Shown: positions 44,738 through 53,839, counted from the stretch's first letter. The stretch: 64,000 nt of DNA from a bacterium (GCA_024226335.1 JAAELY010000029.1:16184-80183), one strand, 5' to 3'. Numbers and translations are program-made. Notes: generated by a model from the sequence alone, not told the origin.

Positions 44738-46000
44738 TCAGCCAGCGGTCGAGAAGCTCTCGGGATCGAATACGCCGCTCCGTGCGACGGCTCCTACGCA
44801 CCGAGCACTGGCCTTTGGAGTTCTTTCCTGGGTTGACCGGTCCACCGAAACGAGTCCGAAACGCGGTCCGTAGCCGTGGATCCACTCGTAGTTGTCCAGG
44901 AGTGACCAGGCAAAATAGCCGCGAATATCCAGACCGTCTTGAAGGCAGCGCACGAGTGAAGCCAGGGCCGCGGAGTAGTACGCTACCCGCTGCTCATCAT
45001 CATCGCCGCCGAGTCCATTTTCGGTCACGTAAAGAGGGACTCGAGCTTCCCGCGCCGCGAGTCGCAGAGTCGCTTCGAGGGCCTGGGGCCAGTACTCGTA
45101 TCCCATGATTAGCACGGGTACGTCCTCTTCTGGTGGAAGTGGGCCGTCCGGGCCGAAGCGGACGCGACTGTAAGTCTGCACACCGAGGAAATCATCTGTG
45201 CGGGCCGCTTCGAAGAACGGCGTGAAACTTTCGTCCAGCGCTCGTGCAAGAGTCTCTTCACCGCCGGGAGCTGCTTGATAGTCCTGCATCGCGAGCGTGA
45301 TGCCGACCGGAAAGTTTCCGGGACCCGCGCGGAGGATGTCACGCGCTCCGATATGGGCCGCGAGCATTCGGTCGCGCGTCAGAAACGGCTGGCTCAGCAA
45401 GAATGGCGAGAAGTGTTCTAGATCACTTCCGCAGCGTCGAGCCGCTTCGGCCACGAACGGCGCTAGTTTCTTGAGGCCCTCGCGAGGAATGGTTCCCGAG
45501 ACCGCGAGTGCGGCCGGCAAGTTCGCCTCATTGATCGTGCACGCGATGTCGATCTCATCGCCGAGATGCGCGACAGCGTGCTCGCAGTAGCGACGGAATC
45601 GATCGACACATTTCTCGCTTTCCCAGCCTCCGTCCGCGCTGAACCAGAGTGGGCTCGTGAAGTGATGGAAGGTGACGCAGGTGCGCAGTCCGTGTTCGCG
45701 ACAACTCGCGAGGACTCTGCGGTAGTGATCGAGTGCAGCGCGAGAAAACTGACCCTCTTCGGGTTCGATGCGCGCCCATTCGATCGAGAAGCGGTACGCG
45801 CCAAAGCCGAGTTCGGCTAGCAGGGAAATGTCTTCTGGATAGCGATGGAGTTGGTCGCAGGCGTCACCGGACGGCTCGGTGAAGATTGTACCGGGCGTGT
45901 GTTCGAGGCACCAGAAATCGCTGTGGGTGTTATTGCCTTCTACCTGATGGGCCGCGGTGGCTGCTCCCCATACGAAGTCTTTTGGGAACGAGAACTGCAA
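44738..46000 (-). CDS. Glycoside hydrolase family 1 (beta-glucosidase-like)
   Basis: A 420-residue GH1 enzyme, (beta/alpha)8 fold, cytoplasmic. The N-terminal FPKDFVWGAATAAHQVEG, the nucleophile Glu327 in YVTENGLGG, and WSLLDNYEW for aglycone binding are standard. The acid/base motif, normally T-F/L-N-E-P, is TINEAN with Glu158 kept but Pro replaced by Ala. It is 59 bp downstream of the SMP-30-like gene on the same strand. That pair could hydrolyse a glycoside and open the resulting lactone, or the reverse order. Confidence 0.9.
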   Translation of the reverse strand: MQFSFPKDFVWGAATAAHQVEGNNTHSDFWCLEHTPGTIFTEPSGDACDQLHRYPEDISLLAELGFGAYRFSIEWARIEPEEGQFSRAALDHYRRVLASCREHGLRTCVTFHHFTSPLWFSADGGWESEKCVDRFRRYCEHAVAHLGDEIDIACTINEANLPAALAVSGTIPREGLKKLAPFVAEAARRCGSDLEHFSPFLLSQPFLTRDRMLAAHIGARDILRAGPGNFPVGITLAMQDYQAAPGGEETLARALDESFTPFFEAARTDDFLGVQTYSRVRFGPDGPLPPEEDVPVLIMGYEYWPQALEATLRLAAREARVPLYVTENGLGGDDDEQRVAYYSAALASLVRCLQDGLDIRGYFAWSLLDNYEWIHGYGPRFGLVSVDRSTQERTPKASARCVGAVARSGVFDPESFSTAG

Positions 46001-46059
46001 GATCGATCTCCTCGAATGTTTCAGTCGCGCGTCTCGGTCAGGGGTTGTACCGGAATTCG

Positions 46060-46896
46060 CTAGACCCGTGCGAGAGGGACGGGAAGCCCGGGTGTATCGA
46101 CTCGTGTCCGGAAGACCGTGCCTCCGAGAGTGGCGTCTTCGGTATTGTCGGCGGTTACGATGTAGAGGTCGCGCAGATCACTTCCGCCGAAACACAGACT
46201 CGTTACCGCGGTGGCCGGAACTTCGATCCGTCGTTCGAGTTCACCCGTAGGTGTGTAGCGAGCTGCGCAACCTCCGCCGTAAACAGCTACCCAGATGCAA
46301 CCCTCCGCGTCGACCGCGAGACCGTCCGGCGCTCCGCTGTCGAGCTTCACAAGAACCCGGCGGTGTTTCGCTTCTCCTTCAGGCGTCAACTCGTGCACGA
46401 GGATTGCCTGGGGAACAGTATCGCTGTGATAGAGCAGCCGACCATCGGGAGAAAAGCCGATCCCGTTGCTGAGTCGTATACCGCCGTAGAGTTCTTCGGC
46501 CTGGTCGGGTCCGGAAATCCGCCAGAGTTCGCCGGTCTTTCCGCCGGCGTCATTTCCGAACGGATCGGAGCGCAGCGCGCCGACGTAGATCCGTCCTTCG
46601 CGGTCGCAGAACAAGTCGTTGAAACCGGGTATGTCATCCCGCTCCAGAAGCACACGGGTCTGCCCCTCGCTGTCGACGTGGCAGACGTTGCGCCCCGAGA
46701 TCACCACGCCTCCATCCGCGTGTAGAGCAATTCCTCCCACACCTCTGCGCCGGGGTACGATCGTCTTGATCGTTCCGTCCGCTGAACGTCGATAGACTCC
46801 GCCCTTGTGAACATCGCTGAAGTAGAGCCGATTCGAGGCGTCGACCCGCGGGCCTTCGATCAATCCATAACCGCTGGCAAGGATTTCGATGCTCAT
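46060..46896 (-). CDS. SMP-30/gluconolactonase family protein
   Basis: A 278-residue six-bladed beta-propeller lactonase. The metal-site residues are in LIEGPRV (Glu), GFNDLFCDREGRIYVG (Asn, Asp), RLSNGIGFSPDG (Asn) and SGAPDGLAVDAEGCIWVA (Asp). Members hydrolyse sugar lactones or related esters with Ca or Zn. No signal peptide, so it is cytoplasmic. The adjacent GH1 gene downstream suggests a short sugar- or glycoside-processing operon. Divergent from the unknown gene at 47108. Confidence 0.9.
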   Translation of the reverse strand: MSIEILASGYGLIEGPRVDASNRLYFSDVHKGGVYRRSADGTIKTIVPRRRGVGGIALHADGGVVISGRNVCHVDSEGQTRVLLERDDIPGFNDLFCDREGRIYVGALRSDPFGNDAGGKTGELWRISGPDQAEELYGGIRLSNGIGFSPDGRLLYHSDTVPQAILVHELTPEGEAKHRRVLVKLDSGAPDGLAVDAEGCIWVAVYGGGCAARYTPTGELERRIEVPATAVTSLCFGGSDLRDLYIVTADNTEDATLGGTVFRTRVDTPGLPVPLARV

Positions 46897-47107
46897 CGTG
46901 AGATCGTCTCACATCTCTTCGGCTTCAGCGCTCCAAAGCGGCCCGAGCCTGCTCCGATGGCGTTGTTGGCGTCAATTTCCGAGTTCGGCTTGCCCAAGCT
47001 GGGCTAGATCTTGCCGATAGACCAAAGGGTGACGGAGTCCGTGTCAGCTTTCGAGCCTGAGGCCGTTCCCTGGAGAACCCTACCGCCGAGCGACAGGAGC
47101 CACGACG

Positions 47108-48001
47108 ATGAGCGTTGACGGAACAGAGGCCAAGAATCCCATCGACCCTGAGCAACTCGTGCAGTTGATGGAAACGGCCGATCGATTGGTCGTTCGCGAA
47201 TCTCCGGAAGAGGAGTCCTCGATTCTGTTCGAATCGAACAACCGGGCCGACCTGGAGGCCCTTGCGCGTTGTCTGGGTATCGAGATCCCCGAGGAGGGGA
47301 TCCACTGCATGTGTTCTGGCTCCCCCGCGATCTATCTGTATCGGGATGAAGAAGAACTGGTCGAACTGACCAATCATCACGGATTCTCACTTCGCTGTTC
47401 ACTCTGGGATAGCGATGCGATCATCGCGAACACCGAAAAGTGGCTCTCCTGGTTCGATGTTCACGGGATGGATGGACCCCGAAGAGAGGTCGAAGCGCTT
47501 CAGGTCCAGGAAGCCGAACAGCACAGGAACTGGGAGAAGTGGGCAGGTGCGATGCCTGCCTGTATCTCGGAAGTCTGGAACGGGATGATCGAGCAATGTG
47601 GCGGGACTGATTTTTCGATCCTTCGCAACGCCCTGGAGGCCGCGCTACCGGCGAAAGAGGATCAGATCCGCAGCCTGTTCGGCTGGTACGGTTCCGGGGC
47701 CGGACCGTGGTCCGGATTTCCCTCTTACGAAAACACGGCGGGGGAACTCCTGCTCGGCTACGAGATCTCCGAGTTGATCGGAGCGTTCGATATCGCTTCG
47801 GCCACACCCGAAATGACCGAAGGCGCCGCACGCCTCTTCGGCGGGTTCGAGTTCTTTCGCAGGCACCCCGAGGGAATCCATCTGGTTCCACGAGAAATCA
47901 AGGCAGTCTTTTGGGCGTTCGTAAAAGATACCCCGGATGAAGACAAGCTCGGACGAGCCCAACGCGCCTTTGCCGAAGCGGCGGAACAGGATCTCCAGTA
48001 G
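47108..48001 (+). CDS. Conserved hypothetical protein with a central Cys-rich 'IHCMCSG' region
   Basis: A 297-residue soluble acidic protein. Residues ~45-120 contain GIHCMCSGSPAIYLYRDEEE, then LVELTNHHGFSLRCSLWDSDA, which I associate with uncharacterised proteins from several bacterial phyla but not with a named function. WLSWFDVHGMDGPRREVE and a helical C-terminal half with FGGFEFFRRHPEGIHLVPR follow. The Cys and His residues could bind a metal. A GGAG-type site precedes ATG 47108. Single gene between divergent and convergent neighbours. Confidence 0.75.
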   Translation: MSVDGTEAKNPIDPEQLVQLMETADRLVVRESPEEESSILFESNNRADLEALARCLGIEIPEEGIHCMCSGSPAIYLYRDEEELVELTNHHGFSLRCSLWDSDAIIANTEKWLSWFDVHGMDGPRREVEALQVQEAEQHRNWEKWAGAMPACISEVWNGMIEQCGGTDFSILRNALEAALPAKEDQIRSLFGWYGSGAGPWSGFPSYENTAGELLLGYEISELIGAFDIASATPEMTEGAARLFGGFEFFRRHPEGIHLVPREIKAVFWAFVKDTPDEDKLGRAQRAFAEAAEQDLQ

Positions 48002-48012
48002 GGCAACCGATT

Positions 48013-48897
48013 TCAGGTCGTTGCGAAGTCTCCGGCCACGCGTTGCTCGCCCCTCGTGCGATACGTCCCGATGCGAATACTGCCACCCGAGGTTCGCAGT
48101 TCGAGAGGCTGTCCACCCTGATCGAGCTGACCTACCACGCGCCGGCGGCTGGCCTGACCTCGAACTTCGATCGTCGATTCGATGGAGATCTTGCCTCCTG
48201 AGGTCTTGGCATCGAGGTCGATGCCGAGGTCATCTGGATAGTCGATCTCGATCGAGCCGCCCGAGGTCTTGAGTCGTCCTTCAGGTTCTCCAGCAAACTC
48301 TACTTCAATCGGGCCACCACTGGTCTTGGCGTCTACACAGGACTCGGCTCCAAGTACCGCGATCTTGCCACCGCTCGTGCGCGCTTTCAGGTCGCCGACC
48401 ACATCGACGGCCTGAACCGAACCCCCGCTGGTCCTGACTTCGAGGTCACCTGCGATCCCGATGGCCTCGACCCTACCCCCGGAGGTCTCGAGCCGGGCTT
48501 CTTCTGCCACGTCTGAGACTTCGATGCCACCCCCACTCGTCTTGATTCCGACAAAGCCGCCGATCTCTTTGGCGCGAACGGAGCCTCCCCGGGTATCGAT
48601 GTCGAGCGAGTACTGCCTGGGAATCGAGATGTCGAGTTTCGCGCTGAGCAGGCTCAGAAACGAAGACAACCCGCCATCCAGAGCGAGTTCGATGCGAACG
48701 TCCCGACCATCGTGTTCAATCTCCACTTCGGCACCCGCGCCCGGAAGCCCCCGCAACTCGATACTCACCCGGACGTGGTTCGAGTCGTGCGAGCAAACCT
48801 GAACCGAGCCGCGATCCAGATTCGCGATGAGGCGGCCGCCTGGCACGGCCGCGACCACTTCTTCGATTCGCTCTCCGACCTGGATCCAATGGCGCAT
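48013..48897 (-). CDS. DUF4097 family beta-strand repeat protein
   Basis: A 294-residue protein built from about nine short repeats with the pattern [KRE]TSGG-x-[IV] every 15-25 residues (KTSGGGIEV, ETSGGRVEA, RTSGGSVQA, RTSGGKIAV, KTSGGPIEV, KTSGGSIEI, KTSGGKISI, RTSGGSIRI). This is the DUF4097 right-handed beta-helix-like adhesin/bactofilin-like fold. There is no signal peptide or membrane helix, so a cytoplasmic structural or scaffold role is possible. It is transcribed with the M14 peptidase gene upstream on the same strand (187 bp apart). Confidence 0.85.
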   Translation of the reverse strand: MRHWIQVGERIEEVVAAVPGGRLIANLDRGSVQVCSHDSNHVRVSIELRGLPGAGAEVEIEHDGRDVRIELALDGGLSSFLSLLSAKLDISIPRQYSLDIDTRGGSVRAKEIGGFVGIKTSGGGIEVSDVAEEARLETSGGRVEAIGIAGDLEVRTSGGSVQAVDVVGDLKARTSGGKIAVLGAESCVDAKTSGGPIEVEFAGEPEGRLKTSGGSIEIDYPDDLGIDLDAKTSGGKISIESTIEVRGQASRRRVVGQLDQGGQPLELRTSGGSIRIGTYRTRGEQRVAGDFATT

Positions 48898-49083
48898 CGC
48901 GTCCTCCGAATTTGAGCCTCAATAGAGCAATTTCGGTGCCAGAAGTACTCCATAGAAAGCACCAGGCAAGCTCTCCGGGCCTTTCCCTGCAGTCGAGAAA
49001 CTGCGTTGGATGCTTGCAGTTGCAGTTCGAAGCTTGCAGTTCGAATTCCCGGAAGGGTGAGTGTCTTCTGACAAAGTGTACTC

Positions 49084-51045
49084 CTACAGGAAGATCCGTC
49101 TCGAACTCGACATCGAAGCACTCCGGGTCTTCCAGATCCCCGCGATCAGCGCGATCAGCAGAGTGAACACCAGAGCACTCAGATTCTCTCTCTGGATCGC
49201 GGGAATCGGGTCGAGGCCGGGCTCCATGACGTTGTCGACGTGGAAAGTTCCGGCACCACCCGCCCACTGCGCAAAGCTGATGTGAGATACGAGGCTCTTG
49301 GTCTGACGCGAGTTCAGCGTGCCTTCGAGTAGGCCGTCCACGTAGACGCGATAGGTATCTGCGCCGACATCGCAATCGACCCGGATCGTGTACCACTGCC
49401 CGATGGTCAATCCGGATGCGACCGTCGTGAAGCTGCTCCAGCCGTCGTCGCCATCCCGAGCAACCAGATCCATCGTGTCACCGGGCGATCCACCGCCGTC
49501 GCGAAAAAACGCCATGTAGACGAAGCGCTCACTATCATCCGAGTTGGGGCCCGGATGTGTCGGGTCCGTGTCGTCGCCCAATAGCATCCAGCCAGTCCGA
49601 TCGGTGTTGACACCGGGCACGTCCAGGATCTCGTCCACGCGAATATCCCATTGAACACTGAAACTATCGCTCTGCGGCCAGCCGAATCTCTGTGTGAGAT
49701 AGGCGTTTGCCGACGTGCTCCCGCTGAGCTTGGCCTTCGCGGTTTCGTTTCCAGCTACGTTGGTTTCGTCGAGGCTCAGTAGATTCGGGTCGTCGAATCG
49801 GCTTTCGAGCCAATCGAGTCCGCCCGCATCGCCTCTCAAGGCCGCATCGTCTGCACTGGCGCCAAAATCAGAATCCACAAGCAGAGGCGCCTCGAACATC
49901 CCGAAGTACTCGTTGAGGGCGAACGCGCTGTTGACGCCTTCCGCTTTCAGGCCGATCTCCGTCCATGAGGCCAGATGGGGTGTCAGTTCGATGATGAAGG
50001 TGAGCAGGCCCTGACTGGTCGCGTAGCCCCTTGAACTGCACGACGCTATCGAGCAGCTCGTTCCAACCGCCTTCTCCGTGTCGAAGACCGTCCAATCCGA
50101 AAGAATTCCGAAGAAGGTGTTTCCCGGTGGGGAGTAGACGAAGTCGTACCCACCGATATCGTTCATCTGGGAGTGCCGGTCGATGAAGATGTCGATCCCG
50201 CTGGCAAGTTCGGTTGCATCCAGATGCGCCCGGATGATGTCGATTTCAACACTGTCGTGGTTGCTGGAGTGCCAGTCTCGATTCGAGTCATTGCCTTCGG
50301 AATTGGCTCTCGAATTCCCTTCGTAAACGCCGTCGGGATTAGCCATGGGAACGATCTGCCAAATGTAGCCGTCGCGAAATCCGCTCGCGTAGACATCGTC
50401 CGAGAGAAGGAAGTCGATCAAGCCCTCCAGCATGTGAGAACTCGAGGTTTCCGCAGCGTGCTGTCTGGCGACGATGTAGATCAGCTTCTTCCCGGCAGAG
50501 GGGATGGCGAGATTCGTGATCGTCAGGAGGTCGAGGTCCCTTCCCTGGGTACTCTGTCCCAGAACGGACTTCGAAGCCCAGGGGCTGGCATCGGCCGTGT
50601 CGACGAGATCGCTCATCCGACTGCTTGAAAAGGGCAGGAAGGTGGCGATCTGTACCTGGTTCTGGCTGAATGTTTCCGTGAACGAGTAGGTCCCTCCCGC
50701 ATAACTGTGGTTCGTCAGGCGAAACCAGTTCTGGCCGTCGTAGCTGTAGACCATCTGCGATTCGTGCACGACGTCGGAAAGAAAGGGGACATCGTCGGCG
50801 TTGGTGATGTGGAAGGTGACTTCGAGGCCCGAGACGCCCGACACCTTGAAGTTTCCCCAGTAGGTGTAGTTCACACCGTCTGCCGCCAACGTGAAATCGA
50901 TCTCGTGAAGCAGATCGTCGATGACATAGGGACCGATGCTCCCGCCGTCAAAAGTCGTATTGATCGAAAGGGCGGCCGGCGCACCTGTGGCCAACCCGCA
51001 CGTGAGGAGTAATGTCGTGAGATAGATTCCAGGTCGGCTCAACAT
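49084..51045 (-). CDS. Secreted M14 zinc carboxypeptidase with LamG-like domain and IP-type C-terminal sorting tail
   Basis: A 653-residue exported protein (signal peptide 1-25). An N-terminal beta domain (about 26-140) precedes an M14 peptidase domain: zinc ligands His196 and Glu199 (RQHAAET), His291 (IDRHSQ), substrate-binding PMANPDG and NSNRDW, and catalytic Glu353 (IIELTPH). Residues ~420-610 are a concanavalin/LamG-like jelly roll. The tail DPIPAIQRENLSALVFTLLI followed by a KTR basic end resembles IPTL-CTERM-type sorting signals. It is predicted to be a surface-attached or released carboxypeptidase/amidase. Confidence 0.87.
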   Translation of the reverse strand: MLSRPGIYLTTLLLTCGLATGAPAALSINTTFDGGSIGPYVIDDLLHEIDFTLAADGVNYTYWGNFKVSGVSGLEVTFHITNADDVPFLSDVVHESQMVYSYDGQNWFRLTNHSYAGGTYSFTETFSQNQVQIATFLPFSSSRMSDLVDTADASPWASKSVLGQSTQGRDLDLLTITNLAIPSAGKKLIYIVARQHAAETSSSHMLEGLIDFLLSDDVYASGFRDGYIWQIVPMANPDGVYEGNSRANSEGNDSNRDWHSSNHDSVEIDIIRAHLDATELASGIDIFIDRHSQMNDIGGYDFVYSPPGNTFFGILSDWTVFDTEKAVGTSCSIASCSSRGYATSQGLLTFIIELTPHLASWTEIGLKAEGVNSAFALNEYFGMFEAPLLVDSDFGASADDAALRGDAGGLDWLESRFDDPNLLSLDETNVAGNETAKAKLSGSTSANAYLTQRFGWPQSDSFSVQWDIRVDEILDVPGVNTDRTGWMLLGDDTDPTHPGPNSDDSERFVYMAFFRDGGGSPGDTMDLVARDGDDGWSSFTTVASGLTIGQWYTIRVDCDVGADTYRVYVDGLLEGTLNSRQTKSLVSHISFAQWAGGAGTFHVDNVMEPGLDPIPAIQRENLSALVFTLLIALIAGIWKTRSASMSSSRRIFL

Positions 51046-51195
51046 CGGTCCCGTATTTTCAATGCGCTCAATCCCAGAGGAGCGTTCAGTCCACAGGATA
51101 CCCCAGACCGGAAGCGAGGTAGACCGGAATTCCGCCTGCAGCGCCAGCGCCCCTGAGTCAACGTGGTTCGCCTCTTCAAATCCACGGAGATCCCC

Positions 51196-51519
51196 ATGAT
51201 CCTGTTGAATCCCGGGAAGCCCGAAGGACCCTACGGCGACAAACGCTCCACCGAGGTCATGGCGCTTTCGCTCCAGCCGAGCAGCACCGACTCACAGATC
51301 GAAGCCTGTCAGAAGATGTTGCGCACGGCCATCGCTGATCCGGAGCGTTACGCCCGGGTCTGGGAACAGCACGTCGAACCTCTGGATGGCGCGTACGTGA
51401 TTGCCTGCTCCCGAGCTTCGCAGTCCTTAGTCGCCGCCTTCGAGCCAGGCGTTGAAGCTGGGCGTTCGCTTGTCTCGAAACGCTTTCACGCCTTCGCGCG
51501 AATCCGGATGGTGGTCTGA
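51196..51519 (+). pseudogene. Possible remnant of an acyl-CoA dehydrogenase 5' end
   Basis: A 107-codon frame starts at ATG 51196, after GGAGA. Its first ~20 residues (MILLNPGKPEGPYGDKRSTE) resemble the N-terminal extension of some acyl-CoA dehydrogenases from related bacteria, but the rest (QPSSTDSQIEACQ, then WEQHVEPLDGAY) does not continue into that family. The last 93 bases overlap antisense the 3' end of the crotonase gene. I treat it as a degraded or rearranged fragment. A short orphan protein cannot be excluded. Confidence 0.35.
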
Positions 51520-52284
51520 AATCGCCGTCTTGGCCGCGATATCTTCCAGCGCCTGTGCCCAGCTCTGATCGGCCGCATTGTAGATGGTACGCTTGAGCAA
51601 TCGCATGGAGACCTGCGGACCGTCGGCGAGTTCCGTCGCCAGTGCCATGGCCGATTTCTCGAGTTCCGCATCGGGCAACACTTCGCTGACGAGTCCGAGT
51701 TTCAGCGCCTCGTCCGAACTGACGATCTTCTTGCGCATCAGGAAGTCCAGGGTCCTGGGCAAACCCATCATCTGCAACAGGAGATACTGTCCCCCTTCAT
51801 CGGGTAGAAGGCCGAAGCGCAGTGTCGCGCTGCCCATGCGCGCTGACTCGGCCGCGAGGCGGAAGTCGCAGCACAACGCCAGAGAAAAGCCGGTCTGGAT
51901 CGCAACGCCGTTGATGGCGGCGATGGTCAGCTTGTCGAGTGAACGAACTGCGGAGTTCAGGCCCTGAGAGATCGTTCGCAGGCCGTTGTAGGTACCGAGA
52001 CCGGAGTCGTGCCCGGGGTGAATCTCGGGAACCAGGTGCTTCGTGTCGAAAGCCGCATTCTGATAGCTCTTCAGATCGTCGCCCGCACAGAAGGCGCGGC
52101 CCGAACCGGTAAACACGACCACCCGGACGGCGTTGTCCATCTGGGCCTGCGTCAGCGTCTCGATCAGATCGCGCTTGATGCCGCTGGTCATGCCGTTCAA
52201 GCGCTCAGGAGTATTGAACTGAATCCAGGCGATCCCTTTGTCGCGCAGACTGACTTCAAAGCCCGTGAATTCCCCGCTGTCCAT
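51427..52284 (-). CDS. Enoyl-CoA hydratase/isomerase family protein
   Basis: A 285-residue crotonase-fold protein. The oxyanion-hole segments are RAFCAGDDLKSY and NGVAIQTGFSLALCCDFRLAA (the usual GGG is QTG), and LRFGLLPDEGGQYLLLQMMG is the catalytic Glu/Asp region. The C-terminal FRDKRTPSFN is typical. QTG in place of GGG at the second oxyanion site is a variation seen in some isomerase/hydratase branches. It takes part in acyl-CoA breakdown; specificity unknown. Upstream on the same strand lie a small membrane protein and a TPR gene. Confidence 0.9.
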   Translation of the reverse strand: MDSGEFTGFEVSLRDKGIAWIQFNTPERLNGMTSGIKRDLIETLTQAQMDNAVRVVVFTGSGRAFCAGDDLKSYQNAAFDTKHLVPEIHPGHDSGLGTYNGLRTISQGLNSAVRSLDKLTIAAINGVAIQTGFSLALCCDFRLAAESARMGSATLRFGLLPDEGGQYLLLQMMGLPRTLDFLMRKKIVSSDEALKLGLVSEVLPDAELEKSAMALATELADGPQVSMRLLKRTIYNAADQSWAQALEDIAAKTAISDHHPDSREGVKAFRDKRTPSFNAWLEGGD

Positions 52285-52331
52285 GCGTGCCTCCTCGCTC
52301 AGTGAACTACACCGCAGTCTAACCGGATCTG

Positions 52332-52838
52332 TCAGCGAGGCTGCAGAGCGAAGAACCAGGCGTCTCCAGTGGTCGCCGCGTCCGCGCTCAGTGGCGCGCC
52401 GTACTTGCGATTGACTTCGGCGGCGATGCCTTCGAGCACCGGGCGGTCGTCGAGGATGCGGGCCAGCCGTCGTTCGTAGCGTTTCCCGTCAATTCGGATC
52501 ACGGCTCGACCATCCGCCAGGGCTTGTGCGGGCCATTTCTTCCACAGCTGACCGACTGCCGAGTTCATATAACCGCTGACGACGTAGAGTTTCTTGTCGT
52601 GAACCTGTAGCCAGATCGTCCGGGATTGCGGCGGATCGAGCAGCTGAAACTCCATCACGTCGAGGTCGCGAGCGAACGTCCAGTCAGGTTCGCTTCCGCT
52701 GACCAGTTCACCGGCGACCAGCGGCCCGCCCGGAATGAGCCCCATCGGACCGTCGCCAAAACGCGCGCCGATCACCAGGAGCACGAACCCGAGCACCAGT
52801 ACGCAGATCGCACCCACCAGCCATCTGAGAAATCTCAT
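52332..52838 (-). CDS. Small membrane-anchored protein, paralogue of 26842-27324
   Basis: A 168-residue protein with an N-terminal transmembrane helix (residues ~5-25), then GDGPMGLIPGGPLVAGELVS, WTFARDLDVMEF, RTIWLQVHDKKLYVVSGYMN, and a C-terminal WFFALQPR. ATG 52838 follows GGAGGA by five bases. Motif order and spacing match the protein at 26842-27324. The C-terminal beta domain may be a split barrel, possibly binding a flavin or deazaflavin; this is a guess. Confidence 0.72.
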   Translation of the reverse strand: MRFLRWLVGAICVLVLGFVLLVIGARFGDGPMGLIPGGPLVAGELVSGSEPDWTFARDLDVMEFQLLDPPQSRTIWLQVHDKKLYVVSGYMNSAVGQLWKKWPAQALADGRAVIRIDGKRYERRLARILDDRPVLEGIAAEVNRKYGAPLSADAATTGDAWFFALQPR

Positions 52839-52873
52839 CGAAGTCCTCCGAGCCAGGTTTGTTTGGTTCGAAC

Positions 52874-53839
52874 TCAGGTGCGAGATATCTGTTTCAGCCT
52901 CTTGGCCGCCCGGGGGTGGCCTGCATCCGCTGCAGATTCGAGATGCGTGCACGCCTTTTCGAGCAATCGCTCGGCCATGGCGAACTGGGCGTCGCGGTCG
53001 TCCGGATCCAGCATGAGCGCGGTTTGAAGCTGGCGTTCGGCTTCATCGGCTCGACCTGGACGAACCGCCAGAAAACCCGCGTAGCGCGCGTAGCCCTGCG
53101 CTGCCGCTGGCCTAACCGCGAGCGCCTGCTTGAAAGCCTTTTCTGCCATTGCGAAGCGCCGCCCAGCGGTCAGCGCCTCGGCCAGGTGCAGCCGCGCCCA
53201 GTAGGCGTTCGGGTTCAAGCGGACGGCACGGCGGAGCAGGGGAATGGCTTCGCTCCCGTGATCGCGACGAAGCAGCACCCGTCCCAACTCGGCATGCGCG
53301 ACGGCGTCGCGTTTGTCTGCCTTGAGCGCTCGGCGAAGGTGTTTCTCGGCTTCGCCGAGCTTCTCCTCGTCGGAGAGGAGTACCCCCAGATTGCAATGCG
53401 CCTCCGCGTTACCGGGGTCGAGGCCGAGTGCGCTCTTCAGATGGCCACGAGCTTGCTCAGGTTCGCCCATCCGTGTATATGCGGAGAAGCACAGATTGTG
53501 CGCGACTGCGCTCGGTTCGATCTCGAGTGCGCGGTCGAGCGCGCGCAGTGCCAGATCGGGGCGATCACGCTCGAGTTGCACGATTCCCTTGCGCAACTGC
53601 ACCGTCGCACTGTCGGGCCGCGTCCGCTCCGCTCTTCGCAGAGCACGCAACGCCTCCTCGCCGTGCCCCATCTCGCGTTGGCAGTCCGCGACTTCGATCC
53701 AGAGTCGAGCTTTGCGAGGTGCCAGTTCGAGCGCTTCGACCAGCAGTTTCAGCGCCCCGTCCAGATCCCCCGCGTTCCGCGCGCGCACGGCGCGGGCGAA
53801 AAGGCGGTCGATCTCGATCGGGGTTCGGGAGGCAGACAT
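52874..53839 (-). CDS. TPR repeat protein
   Basis: A 321-residue protein made almost wholly of tetratricopeptide repeats (about eight), for example AEAHCNLGVLLSDEEKLGEA, EKHLRRALKADKRDAVAHAE and AYWARLHLAEALTAGRRFAM. There is no signal peptide, so it is a cytoplasmic scaffold by prediction. I chose ATG 53839; about 49 codons of open frame upstream have no similarity and lie in the promoter region. It is the first gene of a possible operon with the small membrane protein 36 bp downstream. Confidence 0.87.
   Translation of the reverse strand: MSASRTPIEIDRLFARAVRARNAGDLDGALKLLVEALELAPRKARLWIEVADCQREMGHGEEALRALRRAERTRPDSATVQLRKGIVQLERDRPDLALRALDRALEIEPSAVAHNLCFSAYTRMGEPEQARGHLKSALGLDPGNAEAHCNLGVLLSDEEKLGEAEKHLRRALKADKRDAVAHAELGRVLLRRDHGSEAIPLLRRAVRLNPNAYWARLHLAEALTAGRRFAMAEKAFKQALAVRPAAAQGYARYAGFLAVRPGRADEAERQLQTALMLDPDDRDAQFAMAERLLEKACTHLESAADAGHPRAAKRLKQISRT

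Noticed and set aside
48960..49083. Tandem TTGCAG(TT)-type repeat near 49009-49040
   Set aside because: Only two or three imperfect short copies; too little to call a repeat element.
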